DNA of 64,000 bases from Methylosarcina fibrata AML-C10. Its GTDB lineage: Bacteria > Pseudomonadota > Gammaproteobacteria > Methylococcales > Methylomonadaceae. The notes beneath the pieces were generated by a model. That model saw only the letters and a list, made by a program, of their open reading frames with translations. It was not told where the DNA came from and did no database searches. Every line of letters begins with the position of its first letter. Within the stretch, counting starts at the first letter, position 1. The stretch lies in assembly GCF_000372865.1 (NCBI RefSeq), contig NZ_KB889965.1:951902-1015901 (forward strand), given 5' to 3'. A program made the translations under genes and the position numbers. This document shows positions 36,568-46,687 of the stretch, piece after piece.

Positions 36568-38151
36568 ATGGTCAGTCTTTCCCTATCCGGCGCCAAGCCC
36601 TGGCTGCTTCCTTTGCTGTCCGGCATTCTGATCGGCACCAGTTACATCCCTTTCCCGCCCTGGGCAGCCCTGTTTTGTTTTGTTCCTCTATGGCTGTTCT
36701 GGCAAAGGCAGACGCGCCTGAGGGAGGTTTTCTTGGGCGGCTTGCTGACGTCGTTCGTATTTACTCTGATCGGCTTTAACTGGGTGACCTATTTGCTGCA
36801 CGAGTTCGCCCACCTGCCCTGGCCCCTGGCGGTCGTCGGCATGTTGCTGTACGCCCTGGTTGCGCACCTGTTCGTTCCGCTCGCGGGCGTAGTATGGTTC
36901 TGGGGACAACGGAAGTTTCGCTGGCCCGAGCCGCTGTCGCTGGCGCTGATGGCGATGATCACGGTGTTGTGCGAAGCTTACTCATTGACTTTGTTCGACT
37001 GGAACTTCGGCTATTCCTGGTACGGCGCCGGACTTCCCATCTACCAATGGGCGGAAATCGTCGGCTTTAAGGGCCTCAGCGCCGCCACTCTGCTGTGCAA
37101 TCTGCCTCTCCTGATCGCCTGGCGGAAACGGAAGCAACGTTCCGGCCAGACGATCGCGGCGGCCGTCCTTCTCGGTTTCCTGACCTTGAATGCCGGCGGC
37201 TTCTGGCTGAAAAACCGCCTGCCGGCTCCGGATGACCAATTCAAGGCGCTGCTGGTGCAGGCCAGCATCGAGAACTCGGAAAAAATGGCGGCCGAGCTCG
37301 GCCAGGGCTACCGTCCGGAAATTTTGAGACGCTATCTCGAACTGACCGACCGGGCGCTGCTGTCCCACCGGAACGAAACCATCGATTTTGCGGTCTGGCC
37401 GGAAACGGCCTTTCCGGCGCTGCTGGGAGAGGAGTTCGCCAATGAAGAATACCCTGCCGCGTTGAGCCAGTTTCTGAAGGCGCGGCAGCTCGCCCTGATT
37501 ACCGGCGCCTACGGCTTCGACCGGCGGCAAGGGCTTCCGACCAATTCGATGTTCGTATTGAACAAAAACGGCGAGTTGACGCCGCCGCATTACAGCAAAA
37601 CCATCCTGCTGGCCTTCGGCGAATACATACCGGGCGAGCGGATTTTTCCGGCCATTCGCAAATGGCTGCCGCCGACCGGGCAATTCGCAAGGGGTCAGGG
37701 ACCGACGCAACTGCTGCAATGGAACGGCTACCGGATGGGGGGCCAAATCTGCTACGAGAGCCTGTTTCCGGAGTTTTCCTGGGCGCTGGCCGATCTCGGC
37801 GCCCAGTTCATCGTCAATGCCACCAACGATTCCTGGTACGGCACCTGGCAGGAGCCCTACCAGCACATGTACATGACGCTGGCGCGAGGGGTCGAGTTTC
37901 GCATCCCGGTGCTGAGAGTCACCAATACCGGCATATCCACGGTTGCCCTGGCGTCCGGCGATATTCTCGAACGCTCGCCGCTCCATCGCACCTGGACCGG
38001 TATCTTCGAAGTGCCCTATCGGGTCCATCCGGCTCCTACTTTTTATCAGCGATGGTTCCGGCTGGTGCCCGGCCTGCTTTGGACCGTTCTGTTCCTGTTG
38101 CTGGCGCTCGGCGCCTTCGGCCGAAAAATCGACGATCGACAAAAGCATTGA
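36568..38151 (+). CDS. lnt: Apolipoprotein N-acyltransferase
   Basis: 527 residues. Six or so N-terminal membrane helices (from PWLLPLLSGILIGTSYIPF) and a C-terminal nitrilase-like domain with the catalytic triad in VWPETAFPALL (Glu), HYSKTILLAFGEYIPGE (Lys) and GGQICYESLFPEF (Cys). Lnt adds the third acyl chain to outer-membrane lipoproteins. TNDSWYGTWQEPYQHMYM is the conserved segment following the Cys. It is a single gene here rather than beside corC/ybeX, as often seen. Confidence 0.95.
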   Translation: MVSLSLSGAKPWLLPLLSGILIGTSYIPFPPWAALFCFVPLWLFWQRQTRLREVFLGGLLTSFVFTLIGFNWVTYLLHEFAHLPWPLAVVGMLLYALVAHLFVPLAGVVWFWGQRKFRWPEPLSLALMAMITVLCEAYSLTLFDWNFGYSWYGAGLPIYQWAEIVGFKGLSAATLLCNLPLLIAWRKRKQRSGQTIAAAVLLGFLTLNAGGFWLKNRLPAPDDQFKALLVQASIENSEKMAAELGQGYRPEILRRYLELTDRALLSHRNETIDFAVWPETAFPALLGEEFANEEYPAALSQFLKARQLALITGAYGFDRRQGLPTNSMFVLNKNGELTPPHYSKTILLAFGEYIPGERIFPAIRKWLPPTGQFARGQGPTQLLQWNGYRMGGQICYESLFPEFSWALADLGAQFIVNATNDSWYGTWQEPYQHMYMTLARGVEFRIPVLRVTNTGISTVALASGDILERSPLHRTWTGIFEVPYRVHPAPTFYQRWFRLVPGLLWTVLFLLLALGAFGRKIDDRQKH

Positions 38152-38287
38152 TCTTTAAGACTCGGGAAGATCGACATGCCGTGACTTCGCCGAAACGTCA
38201 ACAGGTTAGCGGCACCGGTTCTCTTTCGGGGCATCATCGGACAACATCGTTAATCGCTCACGTTGAAACGAAAAAATGGAGGCTCCG

Positions 38288-38318
38288 GACCTGCGAGGTT
38301 GCAAAAAACTCGCAGGTC
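38288..38318. terminator. Hairpin between convergent lnt and aqpZ
   Basis: GACCTGCGAG (38288-38297) pairs perfectly with CTCGCAGGTC (38309-38318) over an 11-base loop. It resembles the hairpin at 18504-18530 in its ACCTG core, so it may be a copy of a dispersed element used as a bidirectional terminator. Confidence 0.55.
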
Positions 38319-38429
38319 TTCTTTAAGACTCGGTCATTTCCACGGTCAATGCAAACTGCATGAGGGGACTGACGCCGGGTCGGAGGCGGTTTGCGCTTGT
38401 CCGGTCAACAAGGGAGTTTCGGGATTTTT

Positions 38430-39167
38430 TCAGGATCCGCCCACCGGCCGGCTGGGAATTTCAAAAACAGCAGGCTCTTCACTTTCGGCGCTGCCCAGAT
38501 AACGGTAAATAACCGCTCCCAAAGCGGCCCCGATGATCGGCGCCAGCCAGAACAGCCACAGTTGGGCCAAAGCCCAGTCGCCGACGTAGACCGCCACCGC
38601 CAGGCTTCGGGCCGGGTTGACCGAGGTATTGGTCACCGGGATGCTGATCAAATGGATCAAGGTCAGGCCGAGCCCGATGGCCAGCGGCGCAAAACCCTGC
38701 GGCGCCCGGCCGTCGGTCGCACCGAGAATAATCAGCAGAAACATCATGGTCATGACGACTTCGGTGACCAGTCCCGCCGTCAAGGAATAGCCCCCGGGCG
38801 AATGTTCTCCGTAACCGTTGGCGGCAAATCCGGCGGCCAGATTGAAGTCCGTTTTGCCGCTGGCGATTAGATACAGGACGCCGCCGGCGACAATGCCGCC
38901 CAACACCTGCGCGATTATGTAGGGCAATAACTTTCCCGCAGGGAAGCGTCCGCCTGCCCATAATCCGATCGACACCGCCGGATTTAAATGGCAGCCCGAA
39001 ATATGGCCGATGGCATAAGCCATGGTCAATACCGTCAGGCCGAAAGCGAACGCCACGCCCAACAGCCCGATGCCCACATCCGGAAACGCCGCAGCCAGAA
39101 CGGCACTGCCGCAGCCCCCTAAAACCAGCCAAAATGTTCCAAAAAATTCAGCAGCATATTGTTTCAT
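38430..39167 (-). CDS. aqpZ: Aquaporin Z
   Basis: 245 residues from the ATG at 39167 (GGAG 8-11 bases upstream). Six membrane helices with the two NPA boxes [12 protein letters not shown] and [11 protein letters not shown], the start [20 protein letters not shown] and the inter-helix [19 protein letters not shown]. Water channel of the inner membrane; the Arg after the second NPA supports water rather than glycerol selectivity. C-terminal tail acidic. Convergent with lnt. Confidence 0.94.
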   Translation of the reverse strand: MKQYAAEFFGTFWLVLGGCGSAVLAAAFPDVGIGLLGVAFAFGLTVLTMAYAIGHISGCHLNPAVSIGLWAGGRFPAGKLLPYIIAQVLGGIVAGGVLYLIASGKTDFNLAAGFAANGYGEHSPGGYSLTAGLVTEVVMTMMFLLIILGATDGRAPQGFAPLAIGLGLTLIHLISIPVTNTSVNPARSLAVAVYVGDWALAQLWLFWLAPIIGAALGAVIYRYLGSAESEEPAVFEIPSRPVGGS

Positions 39168-39626
39168 GATTGGTACTCCGTAGGTTGTGGATAACGACAA
39201 CTCGACGGTAAGGCGGTTGGATTCCGCTCTTTCCGGTTTTATTTTTCTTGATTGAACCAAACAAACATCATTTCCCTACAAACTGCATCCAGACTGATGA
39301 CTGCAGATAGCGGTTACGGTCGATTGATCGTCCCTCTTTTGATTGCCGATGTCCGCGCAGAATCATGGACTGCCCGACCGTTGTGAAAAGCCAACGGCGG
39401 CTTGCTTCCGATTCCGAGAACGACCGATCGTACGGCTACGGTTTTGCACTATAGCCAGAGATACCGGGGCTGTCAATTACAGAGTTATTTCATCTTATTG
39501 AATTACAATGTAGATCGAATCATTTTCCGCTCGCAAGTCTACTCTTGTTGACTTCGATTCTTCTTAACCGAAGGCGGCCGTTCGTAATAAAATGGAGTTT
39601 TTAACGCTGTATTCCGACGATCCCCG
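39168..39626. other. Divergent intergenic region aqpZ / glycosyltransferase
   Basis: Non-coding, 459 bp between divergent starts; must contain promoters for both sides. No convincing -35/-10 pair or palindrome was singled out. Confidence 0.5.
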
Positions 39627-40316
39627 ATGAAATTCTCCCTCATCGTCCCGACCCTGAACGAAGCACCGTCGATATCGGCCTGTTTGGCAGCATTGCAACC
39701 GCTTCGGAACCGCGCTGAAATCATCGTCGTCGACGGAGGCAGTTTTGACAATACCGAAATCCTGGCCCGGAAATGGGCCGACCGGGTCGTTCGTTCGCCC
39801 AAAGGCCGTGCCCGGCAGATGAATCTCGGCGCGAAACTCGCCACCGGAGACGTATTGATTTTTTTGCACGCGGATACCTTTTTGCCTCCGGACGCTCTGG
39901 ACCGGATCGAGCGGCAACTGGAAACGAACGGCGAATGGGGCCGTTTCGACATCCAATTGAGCGGCAGTCATTTCATGTTCAAGATCATCGCGCTGCTTAT
40001 GAACTGGCGTTCCCGCCTTACCGGCATCGCGACCGGCGACCAGGTTTTGTTCGTCAGCAAAAAGGCTTTCGTCTCGGCAGGCGGCTTTCCCGACATCGCC
40101 TTGATGGAAGACATTGCGCTCTCGAAAGCGCTAAAGAAAATATCCCCGCCCGTCTGCCTAAAGACCAAAGTCGTCAGTTCCTCCCGGAAATGGCAGCAGG
40201 ACGGCATTATCCGTACCATTCTGCTGATGTGGAGTCTGCGTCTACAGTATTTTTTCGGAGCCGACCCGGACGTTCTGGCGCGGCGTTATTACGGGAAGTC
40301 CCCGTCAAAACGCTAA
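39627..40316 (+). CDS. Family 2 glycosyltransferase, TIGR04283 type (arsenosugar-biosynthesis family)
   Basis: 229 residues, GT-A fold: KFSLIVPTLNEAPSISACLA at the start, EIIVVDGGSFDNTEILA, the acidic metal-binding LIFLHADTFLPPDALDRI, and GDQVLFVSKKAFVSAGGFPD with MEDIALSKALKK. The short form with F-x-H-A-D-T matches the TIGR04283 family, named for co-occurrence with arsenosugar synthesis genes. That role is not proven for most members. The partner TIGR04282-type gene follows 134 bp downstream on the same strand, supporting a joint pathway. No arsM or radical-SAM arsS is in view. Confidence 0.82.
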   Translation: MKFSLIVPTLNEAPSISACLAALQPLRNRAEIIVVDGGSFDNTEILARKWADRVVRSPKGRARQMNLGAKLATGDVLIFLHADTFLPPDALDRIERQLETNGEWGRFDIQLSGSHFMFKIIALLMNWRSRLTGIATGDQVLFVSKKAFVSAGGFPDIALMEDIALSKALKKISPPVCLKTKVVSSSRKWQQDGIIRTILLMWSLRLQYFFGADPDVLARRYYGKSPSKR

Positions 40317-40449
40317 CGTACGGTCAGAGGCCTTTGTATGGGATTCGAAGCATGACGACCGAATTTCCGGCGTTCACAATAACACCCCCGTCCAGGCCGG
40401 ACGGATTCTCTTCCCGGCCTGATCATTTTCCATTTTTTCGAAATCCAGG

Positions 40450-41073
40450 ATGACCTACGCCTATCCCGACAGCGTATTGATGATTTTCTGCAAGGCACCC
40501 GAGCCCGGCCGGGTGAAAACCCGACTGATGCCGGAACTGACCGCCGAACAGGCGGCTGAACTGCATCAGGAACTCAGCATCCGAACCCTGGAGCTGGCAG
40601 CCCGAAGTTCCTTGTGCCCGATTCAGCTCTGGTGCGCGCCCTCGACCGGGCACCCTTTTTTCACTGAAGCGGCGGCAGCTTATCCGCTGCGGTTGAAGCA
40701 GCAGCGCGGGCGCGATCTCGGCGAACGCATGCATCGTGCGTTCCGCTCGGAACTGGCCCGTTACGCCAACGCCCTGCTGATCGGATGCGATTGCCCTTCG
40801 TTGACGGCGGCGGATCTGGCGGAGGCTCTGGAAGCGATCAACCGGGACTGCGACGCCGTGTTAAGTCCTGCCGAGGATGGGGGATACGTACTGATCGGGT
40901 TGATCCGACCCTGTCCCGAGCTGTTCGACGCCATGCCCTGGGGCACGGCGCAAGTCCTGGAGCAAACCCGAACGAGAATCCGCCGGAACCATCTTCGCTG
41001 CCGGGAGCTCAAGGAACAGTGGGACGTGGATACCGCCGAGGATTTGCTTCGCTTCAGAAAGCAGACGGCCTGA
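40450..41073 (+). CDS. TIGR04282-type glycosyltransferase/nucleotidyltransferase (arsenosugar-biosynthesis family)
   Basis: 207 residues of the DUF2064 group: VLMIFCKAPEPGRVKTRLMP carries the nucleotide-binding start, QRGRDLGERMHRAFRSEL, LIGCDCPSLTAADLAEALEA and VLSPAEDGGYVLIGL follow, with WDVDTAEDLLRF at the end, all typical. The fold is that of MobA-like nucleotidyltransferases. The TIGR04283/TIGR04282 pair is regularly linked; substrates unverified. The upstream gap lacks a terminator, consistent with co-transcription. Confidence 0.82.
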   Translation: MTYAYPDSVLMIFCKAPEPGRVKTRLMPELTAEQAAELHQELSIRTLELAARSSLCPIQLWCAPSTGHPFFTEAAAAYPLRLKQQRGRDLGERMHRAFRSELARYANALLIGCDCPSLTAADLAEALEAINRDCDAVLSPAEDGGYVLIGLIRPCPELFDAMPWGTAQVLEQTRTRIRRNHLRCRELKEQWDVDTAEDLLRFRKQTA

Positions 41074-41103
41074 CGGTCTTGACCGAAGCGTTATTGTGGA
41101 ACG

Positions 41104-41799
41104 TTAACCGGTCTTCAGAAATTTGTCGGTCAGCGTGTTGCCGACCAAGTCGCAGACGGCCTGATCCGCCACCCCGACCACCTTGATGTGACTGCGGACG
41201 GTGCCGATATAATTTTCATGCAGATGCCCATGAAAAATCATGCGCACCCCCATCGCGGCCCCGAGCTCGCTGATCGCGCTGAAACCGTGCCGGTGCGAGC
41301 CCGGCGCTTCGTGGGTCACCAGGATGTCGGCCTTCAAACGTTTCAATTTTTCGAATTCGTCATGCCAGATGGCGGACTGATATTTCAGCGACAAGCCGGC
41401 TTGGGTGGCATGGCTCGGCTGCGAGTTTAAGTAGTGCTGCTTGTTGATCCATTTGGGCCGATGCGGCGGATACCAGACCCGGCCCAGAAATATGCCGCCC
41501 AAGCCGGCAATTTTCAGCCCGCCAATTTCCCGGACCGTCAAATGCAGGCCCCGGTCGGACAGGGAAGAATGAAACAGGTTGTGGTATTTGCCGGGCGATT
41601 GAAAATCATGATTGCCGGCGATCCACCAGATCTGGGTTAAACCGATGATTTCGTGAAGATAATTTTCAAGAGGCATGTCGAGATCGTAATCCCCCAGGAG
41701 CACGACGGCCTCAGGCCGGTATTCACGCACCACAGCAATCAACGGCTTAAAGTTTCCGTGAGGATCTCCGGCAAATAAGATTCTGTGGTTGTGATTCAT
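41104..41799 (-). CDS. Calcineurin-like metallophosphoesterase
   Basis: 231 residues with the metallophosphoesterase ligands in order: LFAGDPHGNFKP (motif 1), VVLLGDYDLDMPL (motif 2), WWIAGNHDFQSP (motif 3), DILVTHEAPGSH and MIFHGHLHENYIG (C-terminal His motifs). Substrate unknown: nucleotide, phosphoprotein or nucleic-acid phosphate. Convergent with the glycosyltransferase gene at 41073. Confidence 0.88.
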   Translation of the reverse strand: MNHNHRILFAGDPHGNFKPLIAVVREYRPEAVVLLGDYDLDMPLENYLHEIIGLTQIWWIAGNHDFQSPGKYHNLFHSSLSDRGLHLTVREIGGLKIAGLGGIFLGRVWYPPHRPKWINKQHYLNSQPSHATQAGLSLKYQSAIWHDEFEKLKRLKADILVTHEAPGSHRHGFSAISELGAAMGVRMIFHGHLHENYIGTVRSHIKVVGVADQAVCDLVGNTLTDKFLKTG

Positions 41800-41956
41800 G
41801 TTGTTGTAACTATGTAATGGTGATCAAACCGTGTCGCTGCATTCAATCTTAAATAGTACCATTAAAATCCTCATTAGAACCATCAAAGAAAAAATCCGGG
41901 CCGTCAAACTTCCCCTGCCGTCCTTCCGGACAATGTCCGCTTGCAACCTAGCGCCT

Positions 41957-43927
41957 TCACTGCGCATCTCCGACCGGGGCCGCATAGGCGTCGGCGACCA
42001 GGTCCTGCACATTATCGCCGGTTAACGAAGACAGAAAGGCCGTGATCGCCGACACCTCGTCCGCCGTCAGATTCAGCGGCCTGATCAACGGATCCAGATT
42101 CTCGTTGGCGATGCCGCCCCGATTGTAAAATTCGACTACCTGGGTTAACGAGGCCAGGCTGCCGTTGTGCATGTAAGGCGCCGTCAGAGCCACGTTGCGC
42201 AGCGACGGAGTCTTGTATTTCCATCGGTCTGCCGGATTTTGCGTGATTTCATAAAGGCCGAGGTCGTTGGCTTTTTCGGCCGAGACCGAGCGGATAATCT
42301 TCTCGTCAACGGTCACAAAAACTCCGGGCGCCAATTGCACGGGACGGCCGGACTTCGCGCCGCCCATCGCTTCGGCGTAACCGATGCCGGTATTGTGCAG
42401 ATTGTTGTCGGTAAACAGCGCGTGTTTCGAAGTCACGGCGTGACACTGGGAACATCCGGCCTTGCCGGTAAAAAGTTTGAACCCTTGTTGCGCCCGGGCC
42501 TCCAGGGCTTTTTTATCCTTGCCGTAATACCAGCGGTCAAAGGGGGAGTTCGCCGAATTCAGGGCCCGCTCGTAACTGGCGATCGCCTGACCGATCGTCA
42601 CCATATCCGGTCCTTTGCCGAAAGCTTTTTTAAACTGTTTCGGGTAATCGGCACTACGGTTGATCTTGTCGACGACATAACCGATCGACGGATTGCCCAT
42701 CTCGTTAGGAGCCATTAACGGGCCCCACACCTGCTGTTCCAGCGTGGTTTCCCGGCCGTCATGGAACAACGATTTGAAATAGGCGACGTTGTACAGGGTC
42801 GGAGAATTCCGCCGAACCGTGCGTCCCTCGATCCCGACGGCCGTAGCCATTTCGTTGCTGGTAAAGCCCTGCTCCGGAATATGGCACATGGCGCAGGAAA
42901 ACGTATTGTTGTGCGACAGGCGCCGGTCGTAAAACAGCCTGCGGCCGAGCCGGATTTTTTCTCCGGTTACCGGATTATCGGCGGGAACGTCGATTTTCGG
43001 CAAGCCCAGCGGCGGTCTCTCCACCCACCGGATTAGATTGGCCGGTTTGCCCTTGCGCTGGCTCAAAGCCACGGAACGAGTCTCGTAGTCTCTGCTTTCA
43101 TAATGGGTCTTGTTGTCGCCAGCCGAAAACACGGCCTCGGCGGTCGCCTCGGTATCGGCCTTTTCTCGACCGGCCGTTTTCGGCGCCTCCGCGAGCAGCA
43201 CGGTTTTGACGTCGTTGATCAACGTGTCCGGATGCAGAAACGACACGCTGTAGATATTGCGGATCTGCTTTTCCCGGTCGATCAGATAAACCCGAAGCAG
43301 ATGGGAGTAAGTTCCGGTGTCCCGGCCTTGCGCATCGTACACTTTTTGCACGAGCTGCTTGTAGCCGGACAATATCGGCTGGAGCTCCTGTTCCGAGTGA
43401 GTCGTCAAAAAATGCCATTCGGCGCCCTGATCCTGAAAGCTTCGGCCATACGCTTTCATCGCCTCCGGCGTATCGTGACCGGGATTGAAGCTGAGCGTGA
43501 CCAGCCGCAAGCGTTCCGCTAGCTCGGGTTCTTTCTTCAGACGGCTCTTGATTTTATGCAGGACCGCGGTCGCCAACGGACAGCCGTTGACGTCGCTGCA
43601 GGTCGAATAGATGAAGCTGAGCAGAACGATCTTGTCGCCCATGAGACCGTGCAGCTTGAGCGCCCTCCCTTCGGTATCGAGCACGTCGCCGTCGACGGCA
43701 ACCCCCAAGGATGGAAGCCGGTAAGTGCCGGGCTCCGGTGGAGAAAAGCTCAGAGCGCCGTAACCGGGCGCGAGAACTGACTGCCCGGCAGAACCTGGAG
43801 CATCGGCATGAACGAGGCCGCTTGAAAAAAGGCAGAATAGTGCGGCGAGTAATTTCTTCCGATGCGGCCTACTCGTGAAGCCGGCTACGGGCAGGGCATC
43901 CTTTCCCGCCGTCAAAAAACTGGGCAT
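41957..43927 (-). CDS. SCO domain - di-heme cytochrome c peroxidase/MauG fusion
   Basis: 656 residues, exported (helix 24-38, LVHA before ADAPG). Residues about 75-245 form a SCO1/SenC thioredoxin-like copper domain: VLLSFIYSTCSDVNGCPLAT carries the Cys pair C110/C116 and YSHLLRVYLIDREK the His ligand (H209). The usual SCO site is CxxxC; here five residues separate the Cys. Residues about 300-640 are a bacterial di-heme peroxidase with CAMCH (345-349) and CSQCH (492-496), SPTLYNVAYFKSLFHDGRE and TPSLRNVALTAPYMHNGSLA. It could couple copper or thiol chemistry with peroxide removal or MauG-like oxidation. Confidence 0.88.
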   Translation of the reverse strand: MPSFLTAGKDALPVAGFTSRPHRKKLLAALFCLFSSGLVHADAPGSAGQSVLAPGYGALSFSPPEPGTYRLPSLGVAVDGDVLDTEGRALKLHGLMGDKIVLLSFIYSTCSDVNGCPLATAVLHKIKSRLKKEPELAERLRLVTLSFNPGHDTPEAMKAYGRSFQDQGAEWHFLTTHSEQELQPILSGYKQLVQKVYDAQGRDTGTYSHLLRVYLIDREKQIRNIYSVSFLHPDTLINDVKTVLLAEAPKTAGREKADTEATAEAVFSAGDNKTHYESRDYETRSVALSQRKGKPANLIRWVERPPLGLPKIDVPADNPVTGEKIRLGRRLFYDRRLSHNNTFSCAMCHIPEQGFTSNEMATAVGIEGRTVRRNSPTLYNVAYFKSLFHDGRETTLEQQVWGPLMAPNEMGNPSIGYVVDKINRSADYPKQFKKAFGKGPDMVTIGQAIASYERALNSANSPFDRWYYGKDKKALEARAQQGFKLFTGKAGCSQCHAVTSKHALFTDNNLHNTGIGYAEAMGGAKSGRPVQLAPGVFVTVDEKIIRSVSAEKANDLGLYEITQNPADRWKYKTPSLRNVALTAPYMHNGSLASLTQVVEFYNRGGIANENLDPLIRPLNLTADEVSAITAFLSSLTGDNVQDLVADAYAAPVGDAQ

Positions 43928-44072
43928 TAGATTCTATCCGGCCTGGAATGAAACTCGGCAATCCCGTTCCTCTTTTCTTGTTCGCCGAAGCGTGAAAGAA
44001 GGCGGGTTTACCTTGAAGAGAATGAATCGGTCAGAAGTTCGTCCAGTCCCTGGACTTAACGGCGCCGGTCAA

Positions 44073-44393
44073 TCAGGCGATTGCATCGGCTGCTTCAAGC
44101 ATCTTGACCAGTTCGCCTTTCTCGAACAAATCGGTAACGATGTCGCAGCCGCCCACCAGTTCGCCTTTAATATAGAGCTGGGGATAGGTCGGCCAGTTGG
44201 AAAAGCTCTTCAACGCTTCCCGCAATTCGGGATCTTCAAAGATGTTGACTGCTTTATATTTGGCGTGGCAGGCTTCCAGCACCTGGACCGTCTGACCGGA
44301 AAACCCGCATTGAGGAAAGTCGGGAGTGCCTTTCATATAAAGAACAACCGGATTATTTTCAATCTGGCTTTTGATTCTTTCAATCACATTCAT
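44073..44393 (-). CDS. grxD: Monothiol glutaredoxin, Grx4 family
   Basis: 106 residues, standard length. VVLYMKGTPDFPQCGFSGQT has the monothiol active site CGFS (Cys 29), WPTYPQLYIKGELVGGCDIV the glutathione-binding TVP-like loop and GG. Grx4 proteins carry [2Fe-2S] clusters bridged with glutathione, often with BolA, and deliver them to targets. No bolA is adjacent. It is divergent from argD. Confidence 0.95.
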   Translation of the reverse strand: MNVIERIKSQIENNPVVLYMKGTPDFPQCGFSGQTVQVLEACHAKYKAVNIFEDPELREALKSFSNWPTYPQLYIKGELVGGCDIVTDLFEKGELVKMLEAADAIA

Positions 44394-44477
44394 GGCTTGG
44401 ATTTCTCAAATGGTTAATAATCGAAAATTTTATCAACTTTAGGTTATATAAAAAAGCAAAAAGTTCCGGAGCAGCTC

Positions 44478-44506
44478 TTGCCTGTGCCTTGAGACAAAAT
44501 TATAAT
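44478..44506 (+). promoter_or_regulatory. Sigma-70 promoter for argD
   Basis: TTGCCT (44478-44483), 17 bases, perfect TATAAT (44501-44506). The start would be near 44513, 46 bases before the argD ATG. Confidence 0.7.
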
Positions 44507-44558
44507 CGGACCTTTTTCACAGGCGGCGGCCGCCTTTCTCGTTTACAGGCACAAAGAA

Positions 44559-45737
44559 ATGAGTAGCCACATTATGCAAACTTATGGTCGTTTACCCGTA
44601 ACGTTCGAACGAGGCGCCGGCGCCTGGTTGTGGGATACCGAGGACAACCGTTATCTGGACGCCGTGGCCGGCGTCGCCGTCTGCAATCTCGGACATGCTC
44701 ATCCTGCCATCCATAAAGCCGTTTGTAAACAGAGCGAGACGCTGATTCACACCTCCAATCTTTACGGCATCGCCGTGCAGGAGCGTCTGGCGGATCGTTT
44801 GTGCGAAAAAACCGGCATGGACACCGTGTTTTTCTGCAATTCCGGCGCCGAAGCCAATGAAGCGGCCATTAAACTGGCCCGTAAATACGGCCATCAGCTC
44901 GGCGTGGAAGCTCCGTCGATCATCGTGATGGAAAAGAGTTTTCACGGACGGACCCTGGCTACGTTAAGCGCCACCGGCAATGCGAAAATTCAGCAGGGTT
45001 TCGCGCCGTTGGTGGAAGGTTTTATCCGCGTGCCTTACAACGACGTCGAAGCCATCGAGCAGGCTCTGCGCCGGCACGACAACGTGGTCGCCATCCTGGT
45101 GGAACCGGTTCAGGGCGAAGGCGGCGTCAACGTTCCGGCCGGCGACTATCTGAACCGAATACGCGCTCTGTGCGACCGCCACAACCTGCTGATGATGCTC
45201 GATGAAATCCAGACCGGCATCGGCCGCACCGGCCGGTTTCTGGCTTTCCAACACAACGGCATTCGGCCCGACGTCTGCACCCTGGCCAAGGCCTTGGGCA
45301 ACGGCGTGCCGATCGGCGCCTGTCTGGCCTACGGCAAGGCGGCCAACATTCTGACGCCGGGCGCTCACGGCTCCACGTTCGGCGGTAATCTTCTGGCCTG
45401 CAGCGCGGGCCTGGCCGTGCTGGAAACTCTCGATAACGAGCAGTTGATCGAGCGGGTAGAAGAAAAAGGCCGGGCCATCGAATCGGGACTCCGGCAGCGC
45501 CTTGAAGGCAATCCCCATATCATCGACATCCGCCGCAAAGGCTTGATGATCGGCATCGAATTGGAGCGCCCCTGCGCGGAATTGACGGCTTTGGCATTAA
45601 AAAAAGGATTGTTGATCAACGTCACCAACGAAAGGACCATCCGTCTGCTGCCGCCTCTGATCATCGATGCAAACCAGATCGATTATCTCGTCGCAACCTT
45701 GTCGGCTCTTGTCGAAGAGCATACAAAAGCATGGTAA
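44559..45737 (+). CDS. argD: Acetylornithine aminotransferase
   Basis: 392 residues, class III PLP aminotransferase, fourth step of arginine synthesis (also acts on N-succinyl-diaminopimelate). [60 protein letters not shown] and the PLP lysine in [19 protein letters not shown] are all present. [16 protein letters not shown] follows. The next gene, argF, starts 4 bp after the stop, forming an argDF operon. Confidence 0.95.
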   Translation: MSSHIMQTYGRLPVTFERGAGAWLWDTEDNRYLDAVAGVAVCNLGHAHPAIHKAVCKQSETLIHTSNLYGIAVQERLADRLCEKTGMDTVFFCNSGAEANEAAIKLARKYGHQLGVEAPSIIVMEKSFHGRTLATLSATGNAKIQQGFAPLVEGFIRVPYNDVEAIEQALRRHDNVVAILVEPVQGEGGVNVPAGDYLNRIRALCDRHNLLMMLDEIQTGIGRTGRFLAFQHNGIRPDVCTLAKALGNGVPIGACLAYGKAANILTPGAHGSTFGGNLLACSAGLAVLETLDNEQLIERVEEKGRAIESGLRQRLEGNPHIIDIRRKGLMIGIELERPCAELTALALKKGLLINVTNERTIRLLPPLIIDANQIDYLVATLSALVEEHTKAW

Positions 45738-45741
45738 CTCT

Positions 45742-46644
45742 ATGAAACTTAGACACTTGACCAGTCTGCTCGATTTGACTCCCGAAGAATTCCGCTATTT
45801 GATCCAGAGGGCGATCGAGTTAAAAAATCATCGCGATCCGGATTATCAGCCGTTAAAAGGCCGGGTATTGGCGATGATTTTCGAAAAATCGTCGACCCGC
45901 ACCCGCGTTTCCTTCGAGTCGGGCATGAGCCATTTCGGCGGCAGCTCGATCTTTCTGTCGCCTCGGGATACGCAACTGGGCCGGGGCGAACCTTTGCAAG
46001 ACAGCGCCAAAGTGATTTCCAGCATGGTCGACTGCATCATGCTGAGAACCAACCGGCACGAAACGGTGACAACCTTCGCCGAATTTTCCAGAGTTCCCGT
46101 CATTAACGGCCTGACCGACCGGGAACATCCCTGCCAGTTGCTGGCCGACATGCAGACCTATTTAGAAGTGCGCGGCGACATTCGTGGAAAAACCGTCGCT
46201 TGGATCGGAGACGGCAACAACATGTGCCATTCCTATATTCACGCGGCCAGGCTGCTGGATTTTAATTTGCATATCGCCAGCCCGCAGGCCTACCGCCCGC
46301 TTCCTGAGATAATCGCCGAAGGCGGGGAGCGGATCCGGCTTTTCGGCAGCGCGCTGGAAGCGGCCCGTGACGCCGATCTGTGCGTGACCGACGTATGGGC
46401 CAGCATGGGCCAGGAGCAGGAACAAAAACAGCGCGAGACCGCTTTCAAGGAATACCAGATTAACCTGGACATCATGGCTTCGGCCCGCCCCGACGCCTTG
46501 TTCATGCATTGTTTACCCGCGCATCGGGGCGAGGAAGTCAGCGCCGAAGTCATCGACGGACCGCAAAGCGTGGTGTTCGAAGAGGCCGAAAACCGGCTGC
46601 ATGCGCAAAAAGCTCTGCTCGAGTTTCTCTTGTGCCCAAAATGA
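45742..46644 (+). CDS. argF: Ornithine carbamoyltransferase
   Basis: 300 residues from the ATG at 45742, the start that matches family length ([20 protein letters not shown]). Carbamoyl-phosphate loop [15 protein letters not shown], ornithine-site motif [13 protein letters not shown], and [14 protein letters not shown] are all present. Makes citrulline from ornithine. Only 4 bp separate it from argD; no strong Shine-Dalgarno, so translation is probably coupled. Confidence 0.95.
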   Translation: MKLRHLTSLLDLTPEEFRYLIQRAIELKNHRDPDYQPLKGRVLAMIFEKSSTRTRVSFESGMSHFGGSSIFLSPRDTQLGRGEPLQDSAKVISSMVDCIMLRTNRHETVTTFAEFSRVPVINGLTDREHPCQLLADMQTYLEVRGDIRGKTVAWIGDGNNMCHSYIHAARLLDFNLHIASPQAYRPLPEIIAEGGERIRLFGSALEAARDADLCVTDVWASMGQEQEQKQRETAFKEYQINLDIMASARPDALFMHCLPAHRGEEVSAEVIDGPQSVVFEEAENRLHAQKALLEFLLCPK

Positions 46645-46687
46645 CGTTAGAATACAGTTCTTTAGACGTCACAACCCAGAGATTCCA

